DNA of 64,000 bases from Fimbriimonas sp. (lineage in GTDB: Bacteria > Armatimonadota > Fimbriimonadia > Fimbriimonadales > Fimbriimonadaceae), in NCBI GenBank assembly GCA_029866005.1, contig JARXAE010000006.1, positions 21,340 through 85,339 of the forward strand. Direction: 5' to 3'. Below are positions 1-8,824 of the stretch, one piece after another. The position numbers and the translations under genes were made by a program. Below the pieces are notes generated by a model that had not been told where the DNA came from, did not search any database, and saw only the letters and a program-made list of their open reading frames with translations. How positions within the stretch are numbered: position 1 is the stretch's first letter; each line of letters starts with the position of its first letter.

Positions 1-595
1 AGGTTCCCATTGGCTGGGGTGCGTCTTGGCTCTGCGAGTAGTCAAAGGAGCGCAGGCGGTAAGTGTCCCAATTCGAGAGCTTGAGGAGATCTCCGAGGAT
101 GCCCTTTATCGTAGGGAGTCCTCGAACCGAATGTTGAGTCTCGCCATTTGCTCCCTCGAAGCGAACAGAGAGACATCCATAAGATTCGCCTTTGCTTCTC
201 AGGGTTTCGACGGCGTTTCCGAGGAGATCTGGGGTGACTCGAGTGTCCGGATTCAATGTCAAAACGTATTCACCCGTGCTGGCGGCGATGCCGATGTTAT
301 TGCCTCTTGCGTAGCCGTGATTGACCGATTCCATCAGGGTTTTGAATTCGGAGAACTCGGATCGAGCTAGAGCCGCTGAGCCGTCCAATGAGGCATTGTC
401 GACGATGATCACCTCAAAAGGGCCGGGAAATGGGTGTTCCCGAATGGATTGCAGGCAATCGCGAAGCAGTGCAGCCGTATTCCAGTTCACAATGATGATG
501 CTGAGGGTCACGGCGTACACGAGTTTACCGTCAGATATTTCCCTGTTATTTTTACGGGGCAGGAACCCCTCAAATGCCAATTCTGGTATTCTCAT
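1..595 (-). CDS. Family 2 glycosyltransferase, C-terminus cut by window edge
   Basis: This gene is not in the ORF track because it runs off the left edge; I translated the minus strand by hand. The first 198 residues carry GT-A fold hallmarks: SIIIVNWNTAALLRDCLQSI, then VDNASLDGS, then NHGYARGNNIGI, and a DxD-like LNPDT. These are typical of WbbL/rhamnosyltransferase-like enzymes that move a sugar from a nucleotide sugar to a cell-surface glycan at the cytoplasmic membrane. The ATG at 595 has no clear Shine-Dalgarno, so an in-frame GTG about 25 codons in could be the true start. The donor sugar cannot be told. It diverges from the NlpC/P60 gene. Confidence 0.85.
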   Translation of the reverse strand, partial: MRIPELAFEGFLPRKNNREISDGKLVYAVTLSIIIVNWNTAALLRDCLQSIREHPFPGPFEVIIVDNASLDGSAALARSEFSEFKTLMESVNHGYARGNNIGIAASTGEYVLTLNPDTRVTPDLLGNAVETLRSKGESYGCLSVRFEGANGETQHSVRGLPTIKGILGDLLKLSNWDTYRLRSFDYSQSQDAPQPMGT

Positions 596-637
596 CTAGT
601 TGCGGTCTAGGTCGCATACCTACGGAGGAGAGGAAGC

Positions 638-1966
638 ATGACAACACGCATACTCGCAATCGCCCTTTCGGTACTGGTCTGTATGACTGGTTTTGCAGGA
701 CCGAAGCAAAAGGCAAGGAAGCAATCAAAATCAAAGACTAGCTTATCGCGGTCTCACAAATCGAGCAAAGGATCTGCAAAATCCTCTCGAACCTCCAGCA
801 AGAAAACGAAGCGAGTAGCTTCTGCCAGCTCTTCGAAAAAATCCTCTCAATCGCAAGTTTCGCGAACAAAGCGCTCCGGCGTCACCGCCTCTAACGGACC
901 TGCCCCGCTCGGACGAGGCACCATGTCTGGAAAGAATGTAGTCGTCCGAAGCAGTCCTTCATCAAATTCGAGCGCGGTTACCAAGGTGACTGGAGGAAAC
1001 GTCGCCGTTCTCGCCAAGTCAAGTGACTGGTACAAAGTGCGATTCCAGTACGGTTCTATCGGTTGGGTTCGAAGCGAATTCCTCGTCCTTCCAGATTCTT
1101 CTGTAGCTCGCAAACCTGCATCCGCACAATCAGCATCTGTCCAATCACCCGCTGCTCAACGCGATGGCAAAGTTGTTACGATTTCAAATGTGAATGAACC
1201 CAAGACCGAAGTCTCGGTTCCGGGGGCACAGTACACCTACATTCGCGCACAGAACACCAACGTTCGGCGCGGCCCGTCCGAGTCGAACTCAGTCGCCGTT
1301 AAAGTCAGCGGCGGAAGAGCTGAGATCCTCGACAAGTGGGGCAACTGGTACAAGTTGAAGTTTCAGTATGGAACCGTTGGATGGGTTCGAGCTGATCTCA
1401 CTACAAATGATCCCAAGGCGAAGATCGAAGGAACCAACACGTATGTTGCTTCCATTCCATCTTCCGAAAAGGTTGAAAACGTTTTGGCCTCAGCGAACAA
1501 GATGCGAGGAACTCGCTACAACTATGGGTCGGCATCTCGTTCCGCTACTGACTGTTCTGGATTCACCCTTCAAGTGTTTCGGGCGAATGGTATCTCACTG
1601 CCGAGAACCGCTCGTGAGCAGGTTTCCAGGGGTGTGCCAGTCAGCCGAGGAAATCTTCAGGCCGGCGATTTGGTGTTCTTCAACACCCGTGGCTATGTTA
1701 GCCATGTTGGAATTTACACGGGTAACAACAAGTTTATCCATGCTTCAAGTGGAGCAGGTCGAGTCATCGAGAGTTCGCTCTCGGGTTACTACGCAGCGCG
1801 CTACATCACTGGACGTCGAGTGATTAAGGGCGGTAGCAAGAAGATCGACCTTCCGAAGGTTGATGTGATTGAGAAAGAGCGACCGGTAGACGCTCCGGCT
1901 CCCGGTGACGACGGCGAGTATAAGATCGATCTCGCTTCCGGTGGCGCGGCCTCCGGTGGAAACTAA
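638..1966 (+). CDS. SH3b-SH3b-NlpC/P60 cell-wall endopeptidase
   Basis: A secreted peptidoglycan hydrolase of 442 residues. Residues 1-21 form a signal peptide. Residues 22-85 are a Ser/Lys/Arg-rich linker likely to sit against the anionic wall. Bacterial SH3 domains lie at about 98-150 and 203-255; both end in a ...QYG.(I/V)GWVR motif. The NlpC/P60 domain lies at about 275-395, with catalytic Cys306 in DCSGF, His356 in SHVGIY and His368 in FIHASS. The family cleaves the D-Glu/diaminopimelate bond of stem peptides. The start is supported by a strong GGAGGAGAGGAAGC just before the ATG. The Ala/Gly/Pro-rich tail is of unknown use. Confidence 0.93.
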   Translation: MTTRILAIALSVLVCMTGFAGPKQKARKQSKSKTSLSRSHKSSKGSAKSSRTSSKKTKRVASASSSKKSSQSQVSRTKRSGVTASNGPAPLGRGTMSGKNVVVRSSPSSNSSAVTKVTGGNVAVLAKSSDWYKVRFQYGSIGWVRSEFLVLPDSSVARKPASAQSASVQSPAAQRDGKVVTISNVNEPKTEVSVPGAQYTYIRAQNTNVRRGPSESNSVAVKVSGGRAEILDKWGNWYKLKFQYGTVGWVRADLTTNDPKAKIEGTNTYVASIPSSEKVENVLASANKMRGTRYNYGSASRSATDCSGFTLQVFRANGISLPRTAREQVSRGVPVSRGNLQAGDLVFFNTRGYVSHVGIYTGNNKFIHASSGAGRVIESSLSGYYAARYITGRRVIKGGSKKIDLPKVDVIEKERPVDAPAPGDDGEYKIDLASGGAASGGN

Positions 1967-1978
1967 GCCTCGTAAACC

Positions 1979-2008
1979 TTGAGATTATGGCGGGATACCT
2001 GCCATAAT
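1979..2008 (+). promoter_or_regulatory. Likely promoter of tRNA-Glu, overlapping an inverted repeat
   Basis: TTGAGA, an 18-base spacer and CATAAT lie 13 bases before the tRNA. The same stretch holds the inverted repeat ATTATGGC (1984-1991) / GCCATAAT (2001-2008). As RNA this could act as a hairpin at the end of the NlpC/P60 transcript, though no good U-run follows. A promoter is the simpler reading. Confidence 0.5.
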
Positions 2009-2020
2009 CTTTAACTGTCT

Positions 2021-2096
2021 GCTCCGGTCGTCTAGCGGTTAGGACATCGCCCTTTCACGGCGAAGGTCGCGGGTTCGAATCCCGTCCGGAGTACCA
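2021..2096 (+). tRNA. tRNA-Glu (anticodon TTC)
   Basis: The cloverleaf folds fully. The acceptor stem GCTCCGG/CCGGAGT has a G-U first pair, and the anticodon stem-loop is TCGCC-CTTTCAC-GGCGA with anticodon TTC. The T-arm is GCGGG-TTCGAAT-CCCGT, the discriminator is A, and the CCA end is encoded. A short T-run follows. Confidence 0.97.
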
Positions 2097-2231
2097 CTTT
2101 TTGAGAAATCTGAGTGCACTTAGGGCTCAGCGAGCACGGAGGGGAGTTATAGTCCTTCTAAATGGACAGTCGCGGTAAGTAGTGCTAGTCCGTACCTTTC
2201 CGCTCGAGCTTTTGGTTACTACTCGGTCGGG

Positions 2232-2945
2232 TTACCACGGCATGTCATCGCCATTCCAGCGATGCAAGGTTACTTCGACGTTGACACTGTCGTCGAGAAA
2301 GTGGGCAAGCGCTTTTGCAGCTGCTTCTTCGGGCTCCAGAAGCGCTTCCAGATTCTTCTCGCCAGACATGTAGGTTCGCATCCAACCTGGATCATACAAG
2401 CGGAACGAATAGCCCTTGGGGACCAGATCGTTGGACAGGTTCTTGACTGCCATGTTTAGGGCAGCCTTGGACATGCAGTATCCGAACCAACCGGTGCGCA
2501 GGCTCGCCCCGATGCTGCCTGCCTCCGAGGAAACAAAGCACATTCGCTTCAGTTCGCCGTTGCTTAACAACGGCAAGAACGCCCGAGTCAGACGCAGAGC
2601 TCCGATGGCGTTCACATTGATCTCATCCATCATTGAATTGAAGTCCAACGAAGCTGAGATTCTCTCAACATGGTGGGACCTGTGGATCGCAGCATTCGAG
2701 ATCAGCAGGTCGATGTGACTCACTCGTTTGGCCAACTCCCGCGCCGCCTCTGATACAGATTCGTCCGAGCTGACATCCAGCGGAACGAGGTGAAGCGTGT
2801 TCTGAAATCTGGCCGCCAATTTGTCAAGTTCCGGCCAATCCAAGTGGCGGCCTGCAACGACGACCCAGCCCGCCTCGAGTAGCGCTTGGCTTAGTGCTAA
2901 CCCAAGTCCACGATCAGCCCCGGTCACCAACGCAACTCTACTCAT
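2232..2945 (-). CDS. Short-chain dehydrogenase/reductase (SDR)
   Basis: A classical SDR of 237 residues. The N-terminal Rossmann motif is TGADRGLGLA, the segment ISNAAI stands for the usual NNAG, and the YCMSKAA motif carries the active-site Tyr and Lys. It is expected to be an NAD(P)H-dependent oxidoreductase in the cytoplasm; the substrate is unknown. It is the last gene of a tight minus-strand run, overlapping the ThuA-like gene by 8 bases. A second SDR begins the same trio, so the three probably act in one pathway, perhaps sugar or polyol oxidation. Confidence 0.88.
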   Translation of the reverse strand: MSRVALVTGADRGLGLALSQALLEAGWVVVAGRHLDWPELDKLAARFQNTLHLVPLDVSSDESVSEAARELAKRVSHIDLLISNAAIHRSHHVERISASLDFNSMMDEINVNAIGALRLTRAFLPLLSNGELKRMCFVSSEAGSIGASLRTGWFGYCMSKAALNMAVKNLSNDLVPKGYSFRLYDPGWMRTYMSGEKNLEALLEPEEAAAKALAHFLDDSVNVEVTLHRWNGDDMPW

Positions 2946-3591
2946 GGGTCACCCAGTACAGGGCATTGTGGAGAAGCTTTTGGAATGACAGATCTGCCCA
3001 GACTGAGGCTCCATGGCCAGGGGTCAAAGCGCAAATGCGCCCTTCACCAATTTCTCTCGTCCATGCTGCTGGCTGACTTCCATGTACGGAGTTAGATGTC
3101 AGGAATACATCGATGCTTTCGTCAACTTCGACGAAGTAGTGTTCGTCGTGCACTCTAAACGCGCCAACCCCAGCCGACAGGGCATGGGCGGATGAGATAA
3201 GGTCGACTTCACAAGATTCTGGATGATGTTGAAATGCGCCGCCAGTCAGCTCCCGGATTGCGGATGCTGACTGGTACCCGACGGTCCCTGCATGAATCAC
3301 CAACAGTCCTCCCCCAGAAGCCACAAACCTGGCGATTAGCTCCGCCTGGGTCTGATCAGCCCAAGGAGAAGAATCCTCTGCCGACTTAACATTCAGCTTC
3401 GCTAGGACGACCGCAACAAAAGTCTCCTCGCCTGCCAACCGCGAGGCGTTGTCGGCCTGGTGAAACTGAAACTTGGTCTTGCCAGCTAGCTCCAACCCCA
3501 ACATCACCTCGTGTGCAGCGTGATATTGGTCACCACAGATCACGAGCACATGTTGGGGAGGGGATTGCACCTTAGATCTCGGTTCCGGCAT
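2938..3591 (-). CDS. ThuA-like domain protein
   Basis: 217 residues with the glutamine-amidotransferase-like fold of the ThuA family. Visible features are VLVICGDQYH near the N-terminus, a GGGLLVIHAG turn in the middle, and a closing LLHNALYWVTHE helix, where ThuA proteins usually end in ..NALLWV. ThuA was named from a trehalose-utilisation locus and related proteins are common beside sugar oxidoreductases, but the reaction is not settled. It overlaps both flanking SDR genes (8 and 20 bases), which implies co-translation. Confidence 0.8.
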   Translation of the reverse strand: MPEPRSKVQSPPQHVLVICGDQYHAAHEVMLGLELAGKTKFQFHQADNASRLAGEETFVAVVLAKLNVKSAEDSSPWADQTQAELIARFVASGGGLLVIHAGTVGYQSASAIRELTGGAFQHHPESCEVDLISSAHALSAGVGAFRVHDEHYFVEVDESIDVFLTSNSVHGSQPAAWTREIGEGRICALTPGHGASVWADLSFQKLLHNALYWVTHE

Positions 3592-4276
3592 AGTCCTGAG
3601 CTCGGAACAATTTTCCAGAGGTTCCGTCTTCGATCAGAGCAGGGACGAGTGCTCCCGGAAGCACTGATTCCACCGAATTGGGCGCGTTGGGGCCGCCCAG
3701 ATCTGTTCGCAACCAGCCCGGATCAAGCAGGTTCATGAGAACACCGGTGCCTTCGAGTTTTCCTACGGAGTCGAGAACGAACTTGTCGACGGCTGCTTTC
3801 GAAACAGCGTATGCGATGAGTTCAGGCTGATCGGCGATGCCGGAAGTTACGTTGATGATCCGACCCCAACCTCGGTCCACCATGCCGGGGATGAACGCAT
3901 GACAGATTTTCATCAGCGCAGTGACATTGACCTCGAAGCTAACCCGAAGATCCTCCGACGGCACATTGAGCCAATCGCTGCAATACTGCGTCATGATTGC
4001 AGCGTTGTTGTAGACGATATCGATGTTCGGTCCTGTCGACAGTTCTGCCACCATCTTGCTGACTTGCTCGGAATTCCCAAGGTCTGCCGCGATTTGCCGA
4101 GTTTGAACTCCATGAGATTCCAACTCTTTCGCCAACTCAGATGTGTGCGAGATATCTCGACTGTGAAGAACGACGTTACAGCCGTGTTTGGCCAGCCCTA
4201 GGCATACCTGCTTACCGATGCCCCGACTTGCTCCCGTGACGAGTGCCCATTTTCCTTTAATGTTTGCTTTGTTCAT
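3572..4276 (-). CDS. Short-chain dehydrogenase/reductase (SDR)
   Basis: 234 residues with a full SDR signature: TGASRGIGKQ for cofactor binding, NNAAIM after strand 4, the catalytic Ser in NVTSGIAD, and YAVSKAA with the catalytic Tyr and Lys. The Arg in GASRG and HSRD suggests NADP use, which is inference. It begins 33 bases after the GH5 gene ends, with only a weak Shine-Dalgarno, so it may be read through from the LacI-GH5 transcript. The substrate is unknown. Confidence 0.88.
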   Translation of the reverse strand: MNKANIKGKWALVTGASRGIGKQVCLGLAKHGCNVVLHSRDISHTSELAKELESHGVQTRQIAADLGNSEQVSKMVAELSTGPNIDIVYNNAAIMTQYCSDWLNVPSEDLRVSFEVNVTALMKICHAFIPGMVDRGWGRIINVTSGIADQPELIAYAVSKAAVDKFVLDSVGKLEGTGVLMNLLDPGWLRTDLGGPNAPNSVESVLPGALVPALIEDGTSGKLFRAQDYAGTEI

Positions 4277-4309
4277 GATTTCACTTTGTGCTTTAAACTG
4301 ATTGTCTAT

Positions 4310-6457
4310 TTACTTTGTCGTGGCTTTACGCTTCGCCAGTGCTTCTTTGACGTACTTGCCCCAATACGAAGTGGGCGTGTAGTCCCAGCCCGTGATGATG
4401 CATGGGTTGGCACTGGGGTGGAAACTCCAGGCGGTCCAGTTCAGCTTGTGCTTCTCCATATAAGCCATGACCGTGGGCGCCCATTCTTCCGTATAAACAT
4501 TTTCATGCGGTGGGTCGCCTTCTTTCCAAGGCTTTGTGCCAACCTCGCCTACCAGCACAGGATGCTTTGCAATCACTGGCGTAACATTCGCGTCCCAATC
4601 CTTTTTCCAGGGGTAAATGTGCGTGGCGTACACGATTCCGTTGCCGGACTGGTCACTGAGACCGAAGCCGCCGAGAACACCGCGGAGGTCGTAAGCCCAA
4701 TCTAAGCCTCCCACCACAACAACGTTTTTCGCTCCGGTTGATCTAACTGTATCCAGAAGGGTCTGCATTCCCGGGGAACTATACGTCACTCCCTTGCCCT
4801 GGTCCTCCACCTGACCACCATTCTTCCAGACATCCCAAGACACGCTGTGCGGCTCGTTGTAGAGGTCGAACAGAACTGCAGGATGGTTCGCGTAACGCTT
4901 CGCAAAGTCCTTCCAAAAAGCGACACTGTTTGAGTCTGGCATCTTGTGCTGACCGACGTTTTGGCCCCACTGGCCGGCGTCGGACCAGTGGAGATCAAGC
5001 AACACATAGCAGTTCTTTTCTGCAACCTTCTTCACAATGCTATCGACAATCTTTCGGTACGATTCGCCACGATCTGCGGACTGTTTGCCCTTCTCGTAAC
5101 CGAACCAGAGGTCTTGGGTAAGTGGGATGCGAATGATGTTCGAGTTCCACTTGTCTATAGCGACGTCGATCGACTCCATGACGTGTTCGCCGACCGGGCT
5201 CCAATCCAGACTTGGCACGTTTACACCTTGAAGGCGTACAACGTTTCCACTCGCATCCCTCAACTGGTTGCCCACAACCCGAAGTCCTGCTGAAGCTGTC
5301 CCTCGATTCTCGAAAGCGATATCGTCAATCAGAAAGCTCCCGCTGACTTTGCCGCTGGGGTTAATGCCCAGATCGAGCTGGCTCACAATCTTGGGATCAA
5401 AACCCTCTGGCTGAGCTAGATCAGCGAGGGGGATCGCAACTTCGTGCCACTGGCCATCTCGGTAGGTCGGACAATAGAGGGCGACTCGGGCTTTGGACGT
5501 GTGATGTTCTGGAGTGTCAAGGACGTCGCCGTTGCAAAGAAGTTGCGCGTCTAGATCACCGGTGCTTCCTTCCGCTTTAATCCAGAACGTCAGGTGCGTC
5601 ATCGACCTAATGTCTGTGCCAACGTTTGTACCTTTCTTCCAATCGAACCAGTGAAAGCCACAGCCGATCCATACGTTCTCGTCGTTGAACTTGAACTCAA
5701 GGGCTGTATCGCCGCTGTGCGCTTCGCCAGTCTTCGGCGCGTAGCTTGAAGTTGGCGGATTAGCCCAAGCACCGAAGTTCTTGGCCGTCTCGCCGTCCCA
5801 AACAACGACTCTGGTCGGCTGTGCGGGCTTTGTCGCAACTGCCACCGGAGGCTTTTTTGCGATAACGGTCGATTTTGGACCAGCTAACAGAGAGACGTTG
5901 GAGAACCAATAGGTAGCTCCTGGCTGAGTTGCAAGGTTGGTGAAAGTCATCCGGGCGTTCGTGTCGTCCCAAGGTCCTGCGAAAGAAAAGGTCTTCTTTT
6001 CCCACTTTGTGCTCACGTTCACCTCGGTTGCCGCACCGTGGTGCTCCCACGGCTCGTGATTCTGCATGCAGTTCACGGTAATGACTGTCGGTCGGTCTGC
6101 TTTTGCCCAATAGGAGAGGGTGTACTTTCGCCCCTTTTCGATCTTCAATCCGCCTTGGTGAAGCTGAACTTGCCATGACTGCTCCCCTTTGTTTTGGATA
6201 TTGACTTTGAGGGCGGCCTGACCGCCCGGTCCCTCTTTCGTCACCCCCATCGTTCCCTTAGCACTTCCCGCCTGCTCAAGAACCCATGGCGTTGTTCCTT
6301 TGGAATAGTTGCCATTCGTCAGCAACTCAGTTTGCTGCTGCGAAACGCGGCTCGTAGGGGTTGCTGGACGTTTTTGCAAAGCCGAGCTGATGGCAGTGGT
6401 CGCAATCCCCAGGATGACCAGGGAGGTGATGCAAGCGATAGACTTGATGTTCTTCAT
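4310..6457 (-). CDS. Secreted GH5 glycoside hydrolase with two N-terminal beta-sandwich modules
   Basis: A 715-residue exported enzyme. Residues 1-27 are a signal peptide. About 43-192 looks like a CenC-type carbohydrate-binding module (LLTNGNYSKGTTPW ... FSNVSLL). About 216-385 is a second jelly-roll module of the CBM11/CIA30 kind (GSFLIDDIAFEN). About 391-705 is the GH5 barrel, with acid/base Glu535 in LYNEPH, nucleophile Glu638 in LVGEVG, His490 in DLHW and His613 in THIYPW. GH5 enzymes cut beta-linked glucans or mannans, and endoglucanase is the best guess. Its ATG overlaps the stop of the LacI regulator gene (ATGA), so the two are translated together. Confidence 0.9.
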   Translation of the reverse strand: MKNIKSIACITSLVILGIATTAISSALQKRPATPTSRVSQQQTELLTNGNYSKGTTPWVLEQAGSAKGTMGVTKEGPGGQAALKVNIQNKGEQSWQVQLHQGGLKIEKGRKYTLSYWAKADRPTVITVNCMQNHEPWEHHGAATEVNVSTKWEKKTFSFAGPWDDTNARMTFTNLATQPGATYWFSNVSLLAGPKSTVIAKKPPVAVATKPAQPTRVVVWDGETAKNFGAWANPPTSSYAPKTGEAHSGDTALEFKFNDENVWIGCGFHWFDWKKGTNVGTDIRSMTHLTFWIKAEGSTGDLDAQLLCNGDVLDTPEHHTSKARVALYCPTYRDGQWHEVAIPLADLAQPEGFDPKIVSQLDLGINPSGKVSGSFLIDDIAFENRGTASAGLRVVGNQLRDASGNVVRLQGVNVPSLDWSPVGEHVMESIDVAIDKWNSNIIRIPLTQDLWFGYEKGKQSADRGESYRKIVDSIVKKVAEKNCYVLLDLHWSDAGQWGQNVGQHKMPDSNSVAFWKDFAKRYANHPAVLFDLYNEPHSVSWDVWKNGGQVEDQGKGVTYSSPGMQTLLDTVRSTGAKNVVVVGGLDWAYDLRGVLGGFGLSDQSGNGIVYATHIYPWKKDWDANVTPVIAKHPVLVGEVGTKPWKEGDPPHENVYTEEWAPTVMAYMEKHKLNWTAWSFHPSANPCIITGWDYTPTSYWGKYVKEALAKRKATTK

Positions 6458-7494
6458 GAGATAGAGTCCGTGAGATTTAGTTGACTCCGTGGCGGAGCGC
6501 TCGAGGAGCGGACGATGAGTTTGGGAGTAACAATGATTGACTGAGGTGCCGGATCGGGGTAGGTGCCCTGAATTCGCGCGACGAGGAGGCTGACGAATGC
6601 CGAAGTTAGAGGTGAAATGTGCGTTCCCACTGTTGTCAGCTGAGGGGAGAGATAGGTCGCAAGATCAAGATTGTCGAATCCGACTACCGTCATGTCATCC
6701 GGAATCGACAATCCTTCCTTCTCAAGTTGTCGATAGACGACGGCGGCCAGAGAATCTTGATACGCAAAGATCGCGGTTGGGGGCTCAGGTAGCTTCAGAA
6801 GATCAGTCACGCCAGTCCTGACACCCTCTTCGCTGGCTACCTCGATCACCATCTCGGGAAGAAGAGGAGTACCCCGCTCAGTCAGAGCCCCAGTAAATCC
6901 AACCATTCGATCCAGAGCCCCTCGGTGAGGAGCCTTTCCCAGCACCGCAATACGGGTATGACCCAAGTCTGAGAGGTGATGGGCCAGCTCACGCCCTCCG
7001 ACAGCATCATCGCCAGCGACTAGATCAAGGTGTTCAGCATCCTGAACCCAGCCCATAATCACCACCGGTGTTCCGGCGGCGGCGACAGAGTTGACCTGAT
7101 TTCGAGCAACCAGTCCGCGCTCTCCAGTTACAAGCAGAATTCCGTCTGCCCTATTCCCTGAGAGCGATGCAATACATGCGCTTTCTGACTCTTGATCCGC
7201 GGCGCTCAAGTGGAGCTGCAGGCTATATCCGGCGAGCCTCGCATGGTCAGCTACCTGTTGAATCAGTTCGGGGTAGAACGGGTTCGAAACCTCAGGAACG
7301 ACGAGACCAATCGTTTTTGTTGTTCTACTTTTGAGGTTCCGTGCGACTTGATTAACTTGGTAGCCAGATTCGCGTGCCAAATTTTGGATGCGTTCTTTGG
7401 TTTGCGGGTTAACCAGTGGGCTATCAGCGAGCGCGCGAGAAACAGTCGAGTGCGAGACACCCGCCTGAACTGCTAGATCTTCGAGCGTGATCAC
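6454..7494 (-). CDS. LacI-family transcriptional regulator
   Basis: 346 residues, the usual length. Residues 2-22 are a LacI helix-turn-helix (TLEDLAVQAGVSHSTVSRAL), followed by the hinge helix (..VARNLKS..) that inserts into the minor groove at the central CG of LacI operators. The rest is a periplasmic-binding-protein-like sensor beginning TIGLVVPEVSNPFYPEL. The start is GTG with AAAGGTGA nine bases upstream. It heads the operon that includes the GH5 enzyme, so it probably senses a product of glucan breakdown. Two LacI-type operators lie 29-76 bases upstream, pointing to autoregulation. Confidence 0.94.
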   Translation of the reverse strand: MITLEDLAVQAGVSHSTVSRALADSPLVNPQTKERIQNLARESGYQVNQVARNLKSRTTKTIGLVVPEVSNPFYPELIQQVADHARLAGYSLQLHLSAADQESESACIASLSGNRADGILLVTGERGLVARNQVNSVAAAGTPVVIMGWVQDAEHLDLVAGDDAVGGRELAHHLSDLGHTRIAVLGKAPHRGALDRMVGFTGALTERGTPLLPEMVIEVASEEGVRTGVTDLLKLPEPPTAIFAYQDSLAAVVYRQLEKEGLSIPDDMTVVGFDNLDLATYLSPQLTTVGTHISPLTSAFVSLLVARIQGTYPDPAPQSIIVTPKLIVRSSSAPPRSQLNLTDSIS

Positions 7495-7522
7495 CAGTTG
7501 TTCACCTTTCTCGGATCAGCTT

Positions 7523-7570
7523 TGCACACGATTGCAGAAATACTACCTCGGATAGTTGCAATCGTGTGCA
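7523..7570. promoter_or_regulatory. Pair of LacI-family operator sites
   Basis: TGCACACGATTGCA (7523-7536) and TGCAATCGTGTGCA (7557-7570) are exact reverse complements, separated by 20 bases. Each 14-mer also fits the LacI/GalR-type operator pattern TGnAAnCGnTTnCA at all but one fixed position, with the central CG. So this is two operators in opposite orientation, 34 bases centre to centre, in the leader of the LacI-GH5 operon. Confidence 0.75.
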
Positions 7571-7769
7571 GTCGCTAGCAAAGTTTACCCAAACCCCAGT
7601 TCTTAGAGGCTAAGCAGCCAGTACGACATCTACGGATCAGTCCGATAATCGCAGTTTCGTTCAATTGGATCAGGTTCAGACGATAACCACTACGTCCAGT
7701 TTCCGCGGACCGTGGACGCCCTCAACTCTTACGAGTTCGATGTCGCTGGTCGCAAAGCCTACCGAGCTT

Positions 7770-8630
7770 CTACAGAGCCTTCTGATACAGTGCGAGAAGC
7801 CTTGCCCAAGCCTTTTCGGCAAGCGGCTCGTTATAGACTGCCGAGTCGGGAGGGCACCAGCCATGAGCAGCGCCGGCGTAGACTTCGACTTCAGCGGTCA
7901 TTCCAGCCTTCTCAAAAGTCTCCTTCAAGATCGTCTTGTGAGTCGGAGCGCGGGCGTCGTCGTTTTCGGCGATGGCGACCAGATAGTGGGCTTTAGTCGT
8001 GAGGGCAATAAGGTGCGGGCTGGTCGGTTTGTCACTCACCAATCCGCCTCCGTGGAAGCTGGCAACCGCCCCGATACGGTCCGAAACTGCCGCAGCGGTT
8101 CGGAAGGCGATGGAGCCGCCCATGCAGTACCCCTGGGTTCCGATGCGGTGCTTCTTCGAGACGCTCGGCTGGGCATCAAGCCAACTAACAAAGGCCTTTG
8201 AGTCCGTTGCGGCTGTCGTTTCGTTGAGAGCACTGGCGAGTGGACGAAGCTCGGCAATCGGAACTGTCGTACCACCAACCATATCGGCTGCTTTCTTTGA
8301 CCGGTAGAACGGGTTCACGACCAATACCGCATAACCGGACTCCGCGAGCCGTTTGCCCATCTTCTTGAACGCCGGGCGAAGCCCAAAGATATCGGGCCAA
8401 ATGATGATGGCGGGTGCAGTTCCCTTGGACGGATGGACGAAATAGCAGTCAGCCACCCCGTCTGGGGTCGTGATCGTGATTTCGGATTCGGTGACTTCGG
8501 CGGCATTCACAACCGAGGGAAGCATCAGCGCAACTCCGGCCCCTATCATCATCCCGAACTGTCGGCGGGTAACTTGCCCCCGCTGCTCAAACTCCTGACG
8601 ATCCTTTTCAAACTGGTCTTGTTCGCACAT
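7770..8630 (-). CDS. Dienelactone hydrolase family protein with Tat signal
   Basis: An alpha/beta hydrolase of 286 residues from the ATG at 8630; the track's first residue is an upstream TTG. The N-terminus carries a twin-arginine motif, TRRQFGMMIGAGVALMLP, then cleavage near NAAEV, so the folded enzyme is exported. The catalytic triad is Cys169 in GYCMGG, Asp224 in AENDD and His256 in AAHGW, matching dienelactone hydrolases, which open lactone or ester bonds. The physiological substrate is unknown. It is divergent from the M1 peptidase gene. Confidence 0.88.
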   Translation of the reverse strand: MCEQDQFEKDRQEFEQRGQVTRRQFGMMIGAGVALMLPSVVNAAEVTESEITITTPDGVADCYFVHPSKGTAPAIIIWPDIFGLRPAFKKMGKRLAESGYAVLVVNPFYRSKKAADMVGGTTVPIAELRPLASALNETTAATDSKAFVSWLDAQPSVSKKHRIGTQGYCMGGSIAFRTAAAVSDRIGAVASFHGGGLVSDKPTSPHLIALTTKAHYLVAIAENDDARAPTHKTILKETFEKAGMTAEVEVYAGAAHGWCPPDSAVYNEPLAEKAWARLLALYQKAL

Positions 8631-8824
8631 ATTCAAACTTTAACAGATAAACGGCGAGTAGTAAGTTTCATTCCGTGCGAACGGAGCAGATTCTTGATCA
8701 AATCCTCGGCTTTGCTCTGCTCTGGCTTTGATCCGACCTCAGGACTCGAATCTGAACGTGACGTGCGCAAGCACACTCCGATTCTGCCTGTCCGGCGCCG
8801 TGAGGGAATACAATTGAGAATCAA

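Noticed and set aside
26-599. Two plus-strand ORFs at the left edge
   Set aside because: Both are shadows of the minus-strand glycosyltransferase, which has clear GT2 motifs and is missed by the track only because it runs off the edge.
7523-7570. Inverted repeat as the end of an insertion sequence or an integration site
   Set aside because: No transposase or direct repeats flank it, and each arm fits a LacI-type operator.
7665-8201. 178-codon plus-strand ORF
   Set aside because: Antisense to the dienelactone hydrolase gene with its full catalytic triad; no domain in the shadow.
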